From contig CAVPTO010000003.1 in NCBI GenBank assembly GCA_963708675.1, positions 5,766,001 to 5,830,000 on the forward strand: 64,000 nucleotides of DNA, given 5' to 3'. How positions within the stretch are numbered: the first letter of the stretch is position 1; every line of letters begins with the position of its first letter. Position numbers and translations under genes: made by a program. The notes beneath the pieces were generated by a model, which searched no databases, was not told the DNA's origin, and saw only the letters and a program-made list of their open reading frames with translations. Source of the DNA: DATAXP01 sp963708675 (GTDB lineage Bacteria; Planctomycetota; Planctomycetia; Pirellulales; PNKZ01). Below are positions 26,873-35,360 of the stretch, piece after piece.

Positions 26873-27249
26873 CAGGAAAAGAAATTCTCGCCGTACATGT
26901 TGAAGCCCGGTCGCGTGACGACTTCCATATCGCCGTGGATGGCCACGCGGCAGGCCAGCCGCATGTTGTCTTCGTTGCCGATGTACGCGAACGACGCAGG
27001 CCCCATCTTCAGGTTCGCCTTCTCGAGCGTCCCCATGGGGCTAGCATGATCCATGCCTTTGGTGATGAGCACGCGGCAAGTGCCGCAGGTGCCAAGCCCG
27101 TGGCAGTTGAAGATCTCGTTCAGCCCGGCGCCCATGCCATTCAATCCGTTATAAAGCTTAACGCCCGCCTTGAGCGCTTCGCGACGCAGATTCGACCCGT
27201 CCGGAACCTGAACTTGTTTCTTCTCGCTAACGAAATTGACTACTGGCAT
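26872..27249 (-). CDS. [2Fe-2S] ferredoxin
   Basis: 125 residues. Cluster ligands Cys49, Cys55, Cys58 (C-x5-C-x2-C, the adrenodoxin/Isc type) and Cys100 (RLACRV). The N-terminal beta strands 'VNFVSEKKQVQVPDG' are normal. An electron carrier in the cytoplasm. ATG 27249 is used; the ATG at 27288 would add an unlikely leader. It is the first gene of a two-gene unit with the PII protein, sharing one base. Confidence 0.9.
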   Translation of the reverse strand: MPVVNFVSEKKQVQVPDGSNLRREALKAGVKLYNGLNGMGAGLNEIFNCHGLGTCGTCRVLITKGMDHASPMGTLEKANLKMGPASFAYIGNEDNMRLACRVAIHGDMEVVTRPGFNMYGENFFS

Positions 27250-27387
27250 GTGCGACTCGGCCGATGTTGATGAGTGGATGCATTGCACGCCGCCGTGACC
27301 GAAAGCCAGTACAATCTATCGCATTGCCGAGTGCAAGCAACTCCCTTCCACGATCGTCCGCCCTCAAGGTCCAGGAGTTCTCCGAGC

Positions 27388-27648
27388 ATGAAGGAACGCA
27401 CGAAGTACCAGGACAAGATCATCCGCAACTATTACCAGAACTTCGACGCTCTGGCGTTGCAGAAGCTGGGCGAACAGGTGACCGAGCTGTACCTGGCCGA
27501 GGGAAAGAAGCGGGCCGCCGCCTGGAAGCGGATCACCGACGCATTGACCAAGCTCAAGGTGCCGGCCACGCGGATCGAGCACCTGGTGAAAGCCGACAAC
27601 CCGACGCTCGTCGCCAAGCTGTTGGAAGAGTTGCTGGCGAAGCAGTGA
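27388..27648 (+). CDS. conserved small alpha-helical protein
   Basis: 86 residues, charged and helical throughout: 'NYYQNFDALALQKLGEQVTELYLAEGKKR' and 'RIEHLVKADNPTLVAKLLEELL'. No named domain recognised, but codon use and the AGGAG 12 bases before the ATG support a real gene. Cytoplasmic. Function unknown. An in-frame upstream ATG at 27274 lacks a ribosome-binding site and gives an unlikely leader. Confidence 0.75.
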   Translation: MKERTKYQDKIIRNYYQNFDALALQKLGEQVTELYLAEGKKRAAAWKRITDALTKLKVPATRIEHLVKADNPTLVAKLLEELLAKQ

Positions 27649-27689
27649 TCTCAGACGATCGGCCTAACACTTGCGTTTATTCGCCATCA

Positions 27690-27740
27690 CCGCTTGCGGT
27701 TTCGCGCGTATCAACACAAGACGCGCGAAACCGCAAGCGG
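27690..27740. repeat. 20-bp perfect inverted repeat (ccgcttgcggtttcgcgcgt word)
   Basis: ccgcttgcggtttcgcgcgt (27690-27709), an 11-base loop, then its exact reverse complement (27721-27740). Single copies of the word lie at 9362-9379, 19691-19709, 48460-48479 and 54603-54621. The hairpin between convergent genes could act as a terminator, but no T-run follows. Confidence 0.9.
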
Positions 27741-27789
27741 AGATAGGTTGTGGGGTGCCGGGTTCACGCACAGCCGATGGGGCACGCCA

Positions 27790-28125
27790 TCAATCGCGTG
27801 TTCCCAGCACGCGGCAACCCACCAGGTACAGCGGCGTGCTCATGCACGTCACCTCGCTGATATGGCACACCTCGGCGAGCAATTCCACGTAGCCACCGCT
27901 CGTCTCCGTTGCCAGCACCACGCGATCGCCTCGCGGCATCTCGGTGCCCCAGTACGAGAAGCCTTCGTTGCATAGATCGTGAAGGCGGCGCAACCGGAAC
28001 TCAGGCTCGGCCGAGGCATCGTTGTACGGCAGCTCGGCGATTGGTTGCGAGTTCACGTACAGATCGCGCGAATGCGCGCGACGTTCAGAATTGCGACGAC
28101 GATACTCGACGTTCAAATCGTACAT
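27790..28125 (-). CDS. PilZ-like small protein
   Basis: 111 residues from ATG 28125. 'RRRNSERRAHSRDLYV' resembles the RxxxR start of PilZ domains; later 'LHDLCNEGFSYWGTEMPRGDRVVLAT' fits the D/NxSxxG-type strand region, though the usual motif is degenerate (DLCNEG), and the end 'YLVGCRVLG' fits the closing strand. PilZ domains bind cyclic di-GMP; here binding is uncertain. The window also holds a GGDEF protein that could make this signal. Confidence 0.6.
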   Translation of the reverse strand: MYDLNVEYRRRNSERRAHSRDLYVNSQPIAELPYNDASAEPEFRLRRLHDLCNEGFSYWGTEMPRGDRVVLATETSGGYVELLAEVCHISEVTCMSTPLYLVGCRVLGTRD

Positions 28126-28397
28126 GGGCGATGTCTCCGGCGTTCTCATTCGATGCACGCCCCACAACCTTCCACAGTGATCGCCGCGCGATGATTGCGG
28201 AAGTGTCGAGTCGTTGATAGCGCGGTATTTCTTGGCTCGCGCGGTCGGCTTAGGACGGGTGTAACGATTGAACGCGTGCAAGCAGCGATGCCACCGCCCG
28301 ATCGGGGCTGAGTTGTTCAACGTTCGTCGTGCAATTGGTCGATTTCAGCAGCAGGTTTCTTCCTCAGTTTTCGTCTTCTATCTGCGGGGTCAAGTTG

Positions 28398-28571
28398 ATG
28401 AGCGATATCATCCGCATTCAAGATCTGAGTGCTGCGGAGATCAGGGCAGCGCTGGTTGAAGTCGACGACGAGATGCGCTTTGCGGTCGCCGTGTTCATCG
28501 AAGAGATCGGCGGCCTAGAAAACGCGCTGCTCGCGATCCAGATGCTCGACCGCTTGGAAAACGCAGCCTAA
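28398..28571 (+). CDS. small acidic protein of 57 residues
   Basis: Starts MSDIIRIQDL; the rest is acidic and helical (EIRAALVEVDDEMRFAVAVF, ENALLAIQMLDRLENAA). No domain recognised. An in-frame ATG at 28329 is possible but gives an unlikely hydrophobic leader. Weak ribosome-binding site. It is convergent with the sulfatase gene, 72 bases apart. Confidence 0.6.
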   Translation: MSDIIRIQDLSAAEIRAALVEVDDEMRFAVAVFIEEIGGLENALLAIQMLDRLENAA

Positions 28572-28643
28572 GGCGATGCTGTGCCAAGGCATGGCGGCGT
28601 CGCTATCGCCGTCATGCTCGCAGGGCAGTCGCGCGGTGGTGCT

Positions 28644-30080
28644 TCATTCCACGCTGCCAGCGGCTCGCAGGTTCTTGCCTTCGCGCTTCGTGAGCTTGTC
28701 GCCCAGGTCATCGCGGGCGATTTCTGCCAACGCCATCAGCTTCGCGAGCACGTCGGGATGCGACGTCGCCACGCTGTTCTTCTCGCCGACGTCGGCCTCC
28801 AAGTCGTAGAGCGCCAAATCGGTGTGCGCTTGGTTGTAATCGCCCGGCTGTCCGCCGTGTCCCGCCTCGACCAACGTGCGATAGCTGTGCGGAAAGTGCA
28901 GCTTCCACTTGCCGCTGCGCACGGCGTGCAACTCGGCGCCAGAATAAAAGTACAACGCGTCGTGCGGCGATTTCGCTCCCTTCTTGCCCGACCCATCCTT
29001 CCCTACCATCAACGGCCAAATGTCGAGCCCGTCGATCTTGTTCGGCGGTAGCTGAGCGCCTGCCAACTTCGCGAACGTCGGCAGCAGATCGATCGTCATC
29101 GCCGGTTCGCGACACACCGTGCCGGCGGGAATCTTGCCCGGCCACTTCATCACACACGGCTCGCGAACACCGCCCTCCCACGCCGTCGCTTTGCCTTCAC
29201 GCAGCGGGCCCGCCGAGCCCGCGTGATCGCCATAAGACAGCCAAGGTCCGTTGTCGCTCGTGAACACCACGAGCGTGTTGTCGCTGAGCCCGTTTTTCTC
29301 AAGCGCCGCCACAATCTGCCCGACCGACCAATCGACCTCCGCGATCACGTCGCCGAACAGCCCTCGCGACGTCTTCCCGGCATACTTCTCCGACACGAAC
29401 AACGGCACGTGCGGCATGCTGTGCGGCACATACAAGAAGAACGGCTTGTCGCGATTCTTTTCGATGAACGACACCGCGTGTTCCGTGTACCACGTCGTCA
29501 GTTTCGTCTGATCGGGATTCACTTCGAGCGTCGTCTCGTTGTCGATGAGCGGCAGGTCGGGGAACTTCGCCGTCGGATGCTTCGGCCACATGTCGTTCGA
29601 GTACGGCAGGCCGAAGTAGTCGTCGAATCCGTGTCGCGTCGGCAAAAACTTCGGCTGCACCCCGAGGTGCCACTTGCCGTAGATCGCCGTCGCGTAACCT
29701 TTCGTCTTCAACACCTCGGCGATCGTCCACTCGTTGGCGTTGATGCCGGTCTTCGCCGTCGGGCTGAGCGCCTCCAGAATGCCCACGCGATTCGGATAGC
29801 AACCCGTCAGCAGCGCCACGCGCGACGCCGAGCAGATGCCTTGCGCGACATAGAAGTCGGTGAACTTCGCCCCCTCCGCCGCCAGCCGATCCAGATTCGG
29901 CGTCGTGTATCCGCTCGCTCCGTAGCAACTCAGATCGCCATACCCCAGATCATCCGCGAACACGACCACGAAGTTCGGCGGCCGCGACGCGTCAGCCGCC
30001 ATCGCCGCCGACTGGCTCACGATGCCGGCGATCGCAGCAACCATCATCAAGCCCCAACGCATCGTCGCTTTTCTGCTCAT
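28644..30080 (-). CDS. secreted arylsulfatase-type sulfatase
   Basis: 478 residues. Signal peptide (LMMVAAIAGIVSQSAAMAA), then the formylglycine sulfatase fold: metal-binding 'FADDLGYGDL' (Asp43, Asp44), the C-x-x-x-R active site CSASR (Cys83, to be converted to formylglycine), 'YGKWHLG' and 'TSDNGP'. The CSASR form lacks the Pro of the CxPxR consensus but is common in planctomycetes. Acts on sulfated glycans, probably algal; the exact substrate is unknown. No maturase gene is nearby. Confidence 0.93.
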   Translation of the reverse strand: MSRKATMRWGLMMVAAIAGIVSQSAAMAADASRPPNFVVVFADDLGYGDLSCYGASGYTTPNLDRLAAEGAKFTDFYVAQGICSASRVALLTGCYPNRVGILEALSPTAKTGINANEWTIAEVLKTKGYATAIYGKWHLGVQPKFLPTRHGFDDYFGLPYSNDMWPKHPTAKFPDLPLIDNETTLEVNPDQTKLTTWYTEHAVSFIEKNRDKPFFLYVPHSMPHVPLFVSEKYAGKTSRGLFGDVIAEVDWSVGQIVAALEKNGLSDNTLVVFTSDNGPWLSYGDHAGSAGPLREGKATAWEGGVREPCVMKWPGKIPAGTVCREPAMTIDLLPTFAKLAGAQLPPNKIDGLDIWPLMVGKDGSGKKGAKSPHDALYFYSGAELHAVRSGKWKLHFPHSYRTLVEAGHGGQPGDYNQAHTDLALYDLEADVGEKNSVATSHPDVLAKLMALAEIARDDLGDKLTKREGKNLRAAGSVE

Positions 30081-30090
30081 CTCTTCTCCC

Positions 30091-30172
30091 GACTTTTTGC
30101 CCGCCTATGAAACGGGGATAACGTGCAATAAATCGTAGCTCACGCGGCGACTTTCTGACCGTTCAACAAATC
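30091..30172. repeat. dispersed 'gactttttgcccgcc ... tgcaataaatc' repeat, copy 2
   Basis: gactttttgcccgcctatg .. aacggggataac .. gtgcaataaatc (30091-30134) and a shorter unit gactttctgacc..caacaaatc (30149-30172), matching 5096-5200. Farther on (30190-30245) there is a run of gtac-containing words (cagtacccggtact, cgtacgcagtac). The remainder to 30474 shows no gene. Confidence 0.6.
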
Positions 30173-30474
30173 GAGTCTGGCGACGATCAGTACGCGGTCT
30201 CAAGACTCAGTACCCGGTACTTAGTGCTCCGTACGCAGTACCCCCGCCCTCATCACACTCTATTAGCCTACCACCATTTCGCAAGGCGATTCATGGGCCA
30301 CCGCCGCCGTTCAGGGCTCAACCATCGGGTTGGCGTACGATCGCGGTTGTAATTGCCGATGCCCGATTCGATAATCGCGATCATCGCCGTGGGCTTCTGA
30401 AGCTGTGTCGATTTGTCGGTGACGATCAAACGGTCGCGCGAGCGCCCGAAAGCGGGCAAAGAGCTATTTCTTTC

Positions 30475-30998
30475 ATGGATTCTCAGGCCACTCAGCATGC
30501 TCACGTTGGAATGATCGCCGTCAAGCTCCACTACACGGAGTCGCTGATCCGACGTGCGGTAAAAGCATTCTGGTGGTGCGCAACAGGTCCGCTTTACGTG
30601 CTTGCTGTTTTGCTGATTCTCGTCTCTTTCTGTTTCGCGCTTTGGCGCGGCGATCGTTCGTGGTGGGTTGGGGTGTCAGGAACGGCTCTCGCGTGGCAAT
30701 CCTACTCGCCGTCACGGTCTACGTCGTTCACTTTCGTGGTTCGCTTGCTCGTTTTCGTCGAATGCGAACTCCCGAGGCCACGATTGAGCTTGGTGAGGAG
30801 CGATTCCGATTAAGTTCCGACGTCGGCGCCTCCGAAATGCCTTGGAGCACGATAACCGAGATTTGGCGTTACCCAGATTATTGGCTCGTGTTTTTCTCGC
30901 GAGCGCAGTTTATTACACTCCCCGCCGCCGATCTCACCGCCGACGTTCGTGAGTTCATCCTCGTCAAAGCGAAGTCAGGCGGAGCCACGGTGACCTGA
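30475..30998 (+). CDS. YcxB-like membrane protein, frame broken near 30696
   Basis: About 174 residues if read across the break. Two membrane helices: 'GPLYVLAVLLILVSFCFAL' before the break and 'AILLAVTVYVVHF' after it. The C-terminal part 'STITEIWRYPDYWLVFFSRAQFITLPAADL' fits the YcxB-like domain. Restoring one G (gtgg-caatcc to gtggg-caatcc) joins the frames, so an indel error is likely. First of three small adjacent genes on the same strand. The start could also be the ATG at 30511. Confidence 0.65.
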
Positions 30999-31009
30999 TA
31001 ATTCATGCC

Positions 31010-31324
31010 ATGAGCAGAATCACACTAATCATCATCGCGATCTTGCTTTCGAGCTGTGATCGCAGACTCTCGCATCTGGATGACAACGAATACCTTGGTA
31101 TGGCAGAAGCCACCGTTCGCGCCGACCTCGGCCAAGTTGGACATGAGTTCGACGGGCACTACGGGAATCCACCGACCGACTTCACCGATCGATTCGTCGG
31201 ACCGATCAAGACTCTTGTATTTGAACGGCCAGACGGAAGCCGATACGTGTCGTTCGAAGAACGGGCCGGCAAGTGGATTTGTATTTCTTCGTCATGGTTG
31301 CCTATGGGCGCGGCCTTTCGGTAG
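31010..31324 (+). CDS. small lipoprotein
   Basis: 104 residues. A lipoprotein signal (ITLIIIAILLSSC) gives lipidation at the Cys near residue 16. The mature part (TVRADLGQVGHEFDGHYG, RYVSFEERAGKWICIS) is not recognised. It starts 11 bases after the YcxB-like gene and is probably cotranscribed with it. Confidence 0.65.
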   Translation: MSRITLIIIAILLSSCDRRLSHLDDNEYLGMAEATVRADLGQVGHEFDGHYGNPPTDFTDRFVGPIKTLVFERPDGSRYVSFEERAGKWICISSSWLPMGAAFR

Positions 31325-31356
31325 CTATTGTGCCTAACCCGATTGAGCCTCGATCG

Positions 31357-31822
31357 ATGACACCTCCATCGCGAAGACGCCAGTCTTCAGACATTCTTCC
31401 GTACGTCTGGACATCGCTTGCGATCGTATCGGTATCGTACGCTGTGTTCGGTTGTCCTTTTTTCCGTGACAAGGAAATGCACTTTATATTGCCTGATGCC
31501 TTCACCGGCCCCTTCGTGCTCGTTCAAGATCGAGCTGAGTACCTGGGATAAGAAGGTCGATATCGTCGTCCCGCCATCGGGGGTGCTGGACGTGCGGTCG
31601 TTTGGGCCATTTGAAGAACCGCGTCATTGGTCAGCAACACGTGCGAGCGGAGCTTCAATTCCAGTCTATGAGCCCGCGGACAGCGAGATCGCACTGCGCG
31701 GTGGGGGCCTTCGTTGGGGGATGGGGCGTCCAGATATGACACTTCTCTTCGTCGGAACAGCGGAGGAATTCTCTCGTTTCGATCTGACTGCGTGGTGGAA
31801 TGAGAAGAGCCGTTCTGAGTGA
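31357..31822 (+). CDS. membrane-anchored hypothetical protein, frame broken near 31523
   Basis: About 155 residues across the break. The first part has one membrane helix (TSLAIVSVSYAVFGCPFF) and 'FILPDAFTGPFVLV'; the second part resumes with 'KIELSTWDKKVDIVVPPSGVLDV'. The joined pattern (LPDGYTG..LV, then PxSGxL) resembles DUF6843, by recall and with low certainty. One surplus base near 31521-31524 explains the break. Last of the three-gene group. Confidence 0.5.
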
Positions 31823-31874
31823 AACCAGCTTCGGCTCGTAGGACAATGGCGCTCGCGTCGCGTTCGATCCGGGA

Positions 31875-33748
31875 CTACTTATTATCAAACCTGATGCGTT
31901 CCAAGCGATACACCGCACCGCCGCCGGGCGGGGCGGCGATGGCCATGTGACGTGAAGAGTCGAAGCGGCCGCGGTTGACGCCGGTGAGAAGGTCGGTCAC
32001 GCGATAAGCGACGTCGGGCGAGGCGACGGTCAGTCGCACGGCGGCGTCGCGATCGAGAGCGCCGTTGATGACGATCGCGTACCAAGCATGGTCACCATCG
32101 CGGCGCAGACGCAGCGCGACGTTTTGCTTGGTCGGTTCGAGAATCACTTGAGACTCGCGCGATTCCGATTCTTCGCAAGGCCGCGAGTCGGCGATCATCG
32201 GTGCGAGTTTGTCGTTGAGCGCCGCCAACTCGCGAACTTCGTCGTATCGTCCGTCGGGCAGCGGCTCGCCGGTCCATGAGAGGATGCCGCGCACGGAGAA
32301 GTGCGTGAACAAGTAGGCCGTCTCGATGTAAAACCCCTGCGCGCCGCCGGCCATCGACCACCAGTATTGACTGCGCAACTGTTCGCGGCTGGGGACGGTC
32401 GGCTCCAAGAACGGCACGTGCGCTTGCAGCACCGCTTCCATCGGAACGTCGAGCTTCGCCAACTCACGCAACCGCAACTCCCAGTTGGGTAGTTCAGGCG
32501 TGTTCGTCCAACCGCCAATGGGAGCATAATCGGTCGCGATCACGTCGTTGCCCCACGATTTGAGGTCGCGAATCAACTGCTGCTTGTCGTCGGGAATCGG
32601 GACGAGCTTGTGCCCCCACACAATCTCGTTACCGATGGGCTTGTCGGAGATGTTGCGTAGCCATTGCATCTGCTCGCGAACCATCTCGCGCTGCTCGTCG
32701 GTGAGCTTGGCGGCCAACTGGTTGTAGAGATGCCAACCGAGCAAGCCTGGATGATCTTTCGTCGCCATGACGACGGCGCGATGGGCTGGACTTAGCGGGG
32801 CGGGCAGGTGCGCGAGTTCTTCGTTGCCGACGTAGAGAATCGTGTACAGCCCTTCTTGCCACGCGATGTCGAGCGCCTTGACGAACACCTCGGGAGCGTT
32901 GGGCAAATCGACCCAGCCGCCGGACTGGACGACGACGGTGTTCATACCGGTGCGTGCCAGCGCAGGATGACGCGCTGGTACGATTCGAGCGTCGGCATCG
33001 GGCTGCCCCAAATGCGCACGCCGAACGGCACGCGCGGTTTCGGCGGGTCGGCCGTCGTGCGTGGTTTGACCTCGTACTGGTCGGCGTCGAGCGTGTACTT
33101 CGCATCGAACGGCAGCCAATACGTTCCGTCGGGCAGCGTGACGGGCCAGTTGTGCAGCGTGCCGAGGTTTTCTTTCGTCGGATGGACGCTGTACGCGAGG
33201 ATTTCCGCCGCCCGCCATGCGCCGAGTGTGTCGATGCCGACCGCCACGATGCGATTGCCCTGAGTCTTGGACGCAATCGGTTTGATCGCGTATGCGCCGG
33301 GCTTCACATCGGCCAATAGTTTTGATGCATCGACGCCAAGCGTTTCGCGCGCGATCGGATTGTCGTTCAACGTGCCGAGCAGCAGCAGCGTGTTGCCGCG
33401 ATCGGCCTCGGTGACTTGCTCGGGCGAAACGATCTTCGCGTTCGGCGCTTTCTCGACGATCAACTCGGCCATGCGTCGCAAGGCGCGATCGTCGGTCGAG
33501 GGATTGGCGACGGTGGGCACGACGATGCGCAACTTTTCGCCGAACTTGCCGAAGTCCATCAGCGACTCCGGCGAGAGCTCGGGAATCCTCGGCGTCATCT
33601 CGTTGGGAAACGGAATCGGCCCGCATCGCCAGAGAATCCACATGGCAGGATCGCGGCGCGTTTCGGCGTCGGCTGCCCCTGCAATGCTCAAGAGAATCGC
33701 GATACACAACGACAGTGCAGAAACAGCTTGGCGATGCATCGAGCTCAC
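31875..33748 (-). CDS. secreted glycoside-hydrolase-like protein, frame broken near 32963
   Basis: About 624 residues across the break. Signal peptide (LSLCIAILLSIAGAADA), then a GH20/GH67-type non-catalytic alpha/beta domain (RIVVPTVANPS, GNTLLLLGTLNDNP, VGIDTLGAWRAAEIL), then, after the break, a TIM-barrel-like part (MNTVVVQSGGWVDLP, YTILYVGNEELAHLP, DHPGLLGWHLYNQ, IATDYAPIGG) and a C-terminal beta domain. No certain GH family. Restoring one G (ctg-cgctg to ctg-gcgctg) links the halves as VILALARTGMNT. The start overlaps the stop of the upstream flavoprotein gene by ATGA. Confidence 0.7.
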
Positions 33749-35139
33749 GGCTCCGTCGGCTTCGAGGAAAACAGGACGGTTAGCCCCTCGGCGGTCGTCG
33801 GGTGTGGGAAGATGCCGTCGCGCAGCGCGGTGTACGGCACGCCACCTATCATCGCTGTCTGCATGGCTGCCAGCAACTCGCTGGTTTCGGCCCCGATGGC
33901 GGTGAAACCGAGGATGCGATCATCGTCGCCGATAAGGACTTTCATGAAGCCGAACGTCTCGCCATGCGTGCGCGTGCGCAGCACGGACGTCATCGGCGCA
34001 CGCAGAATGCGATAGTGAATGCCGGCCGCTTTCGTTTGCGTTTCGCTCATGCCGGTGTGCACCAGCTCGGGGTCGGTGAATAAGCAATACGGGATGAGTC
34101 TGCCTCGCGTCGAACGATTGCCGCCGGCGAGGTTGTCGCGAACGATGCGATGATCGTCGTACGAGATGTGCGTGAACTGCGGACTGCCGGCACATTCCCC
34201 CATCGCCCACACGTTGGTGGCCGTCGTTTCCAGGCGATCGTTCACACGGATGTAGCCACGCGCGTCGAGTTCGACGCCTCCCTTGGCGACGTCGAGACTG
34301 TCGGTGTTCGGCGTTCGGCCGGTCGCAACGAGCAGATCGGTCGCTTCGAGCGTGCTCGCGGTGTCGCCCGATCGTAAGTCAATACTTACCTTGTCGCCCG
34401 AACGGCCTCGCACGCCGACCACGTCGGATTTCAAGATCAACTCGATGCCTTCGGCCGTGAGCAATTGCTGCACGCCTTGCGAGACATCATCATCTTCGCG
34501 CGCGAGCAACTTCGGGCCATGTTCGATGACCGTCACGCGACTGCCGAAGCGGCGCATCGCCTGCGCGAACTCGAGGCCAACGTAACCTCCGCCGAGCACA
34601 ACGAGATGTTCGGGGACGCGTTCGAGGTTGAGCGCTTCGACGTGCGTCATCGGCGCGGCGTCGATCAAGCCCGGGATGTTCGGCAAACTCGCCCGCGTAC
34701 CGACGGCCAGAAACACTCGATCTCCGCGCAGGGTGCGCGTCGATCCGTCGGACGCCGCGATGCCGACCGTTAGTGGTTCGATGAATCTCGCTTCGCCGAT
34801 CGCGAGTTCGGTGCCGCTTGTCTGGAACATCATCGCGTGAAGTTCGCGCAGGCCGTCGATCATGTCGTCTTTGCGTTTCCGCACGCCGTTCATGTCGAGC
34901 GACCAGCGGTCGATGTGGATGCCGAAGCTCGCGGCCTGCTGGACGAACGAAACGACCTTGGCCGTGTGGATGACGTTCTTGCTCGGCAGGCACGCGACGT
35001 TCGGGCACGCTCCGCCGACCATCGGCAGCGACCGCTCGATGACGATCGACTTTTGTCCCTGCCGCGAAAGGGCCCAGGCCAGGAATTTTCCCGCCTCGCC
35101 GCTGCCGATGACGACGTTTTCGTATGGTTCGATGGACAT
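33745..35139 (-). CDS. FAD-dependent disulfide oxidoreductase (mercuric reductase/lipoamide dehydrogenase-like)
   Basis: 464 residues. FAD-binding 'VVIGSGEAGKFLAWAL', redox-active Cys45 and Cys50 (GGACPNVACLPSK), NAD(P)-binding 'LVVLGGGYVGLEFAQAM', second FAD motif 'VWAMGECAGSPQFTH', and the interface domain ending with 'HPTTAEGLTVLF', where the His is part of the usual His-Glu active-site pair. No N-terminal metal-binding domain, so true mercuric reductase activity is not indicated. ATG 35139 starts directly before the FAD fold; the open frame extends upstream without protein-like sequence. Confidence 0.9.
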   Translation of the reverse strand: MSIEPYENVVIGSGEAGKFLAWALSRQGQKSIVIERSLPMVGGACPNVACLPSKNVIHTAKVVSFVQQAASFGIHIDRWSLDMNGVRKRKDDMIDGLRELHAMMFQTSGTELAIGEARFIEPLTVGIAASDGSTRTLRGDRVFLAVGTRASLPNIPGLIDAAPMTHVEALNLERVPEHLVVLGGGYVGLEFAQAMRRFGSRVTVIEHGPKLLAREDDDVSQGVQQLLTAEGIELILKSDVVGVRGRSGDKVSIDLRSGDTASTLEATDLLVATGRTPNTDSLDVAKGGVELDARGYIRVNDRLETTATNVWAMGECAGSPQFTHISYDDHRIVRDNLAGGNRSTRGRLIPYCLFTDPELVHTGMSETQTKAAGIHYRILRAPMTSVLRTRTHGETFGFMKVLIGDDDRILGFTAIGAETSELLAAMQTAMIGGVPYTALRDGIFPHPTTAEGLTVLFSSKPTEP

Positions 35140-35360
35140 GGTCACTCCGGAGAATTGCAAAATTGCAGGTGAAGGCGAGTCGTTCCGCGAAGAGGCAAGC
35201 GGTGCAGACCGCGATTCGGCTGACTTCGCCCTAAAACGGATTTGCAATTCGTGTGCATGGTCAGCGGAAGGGTTTGTTTCTCGATCCGCGGGTGATTAGA
35301 TTTGGGGCTTCGCCGATCCGCCTGACACGCCGACTTTATCACGTTGCGAGGACTTGGACC

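Noticed and set aside
33745..35139. Mercuric reductase and mercury resistance
   Set aside because: The redox Cys pair is general to the disulfide oxidoreductase family; the N-terminal metal-binding domain and C-terminal Cys pair of MerA are absent, and there are no mer genes nearby.
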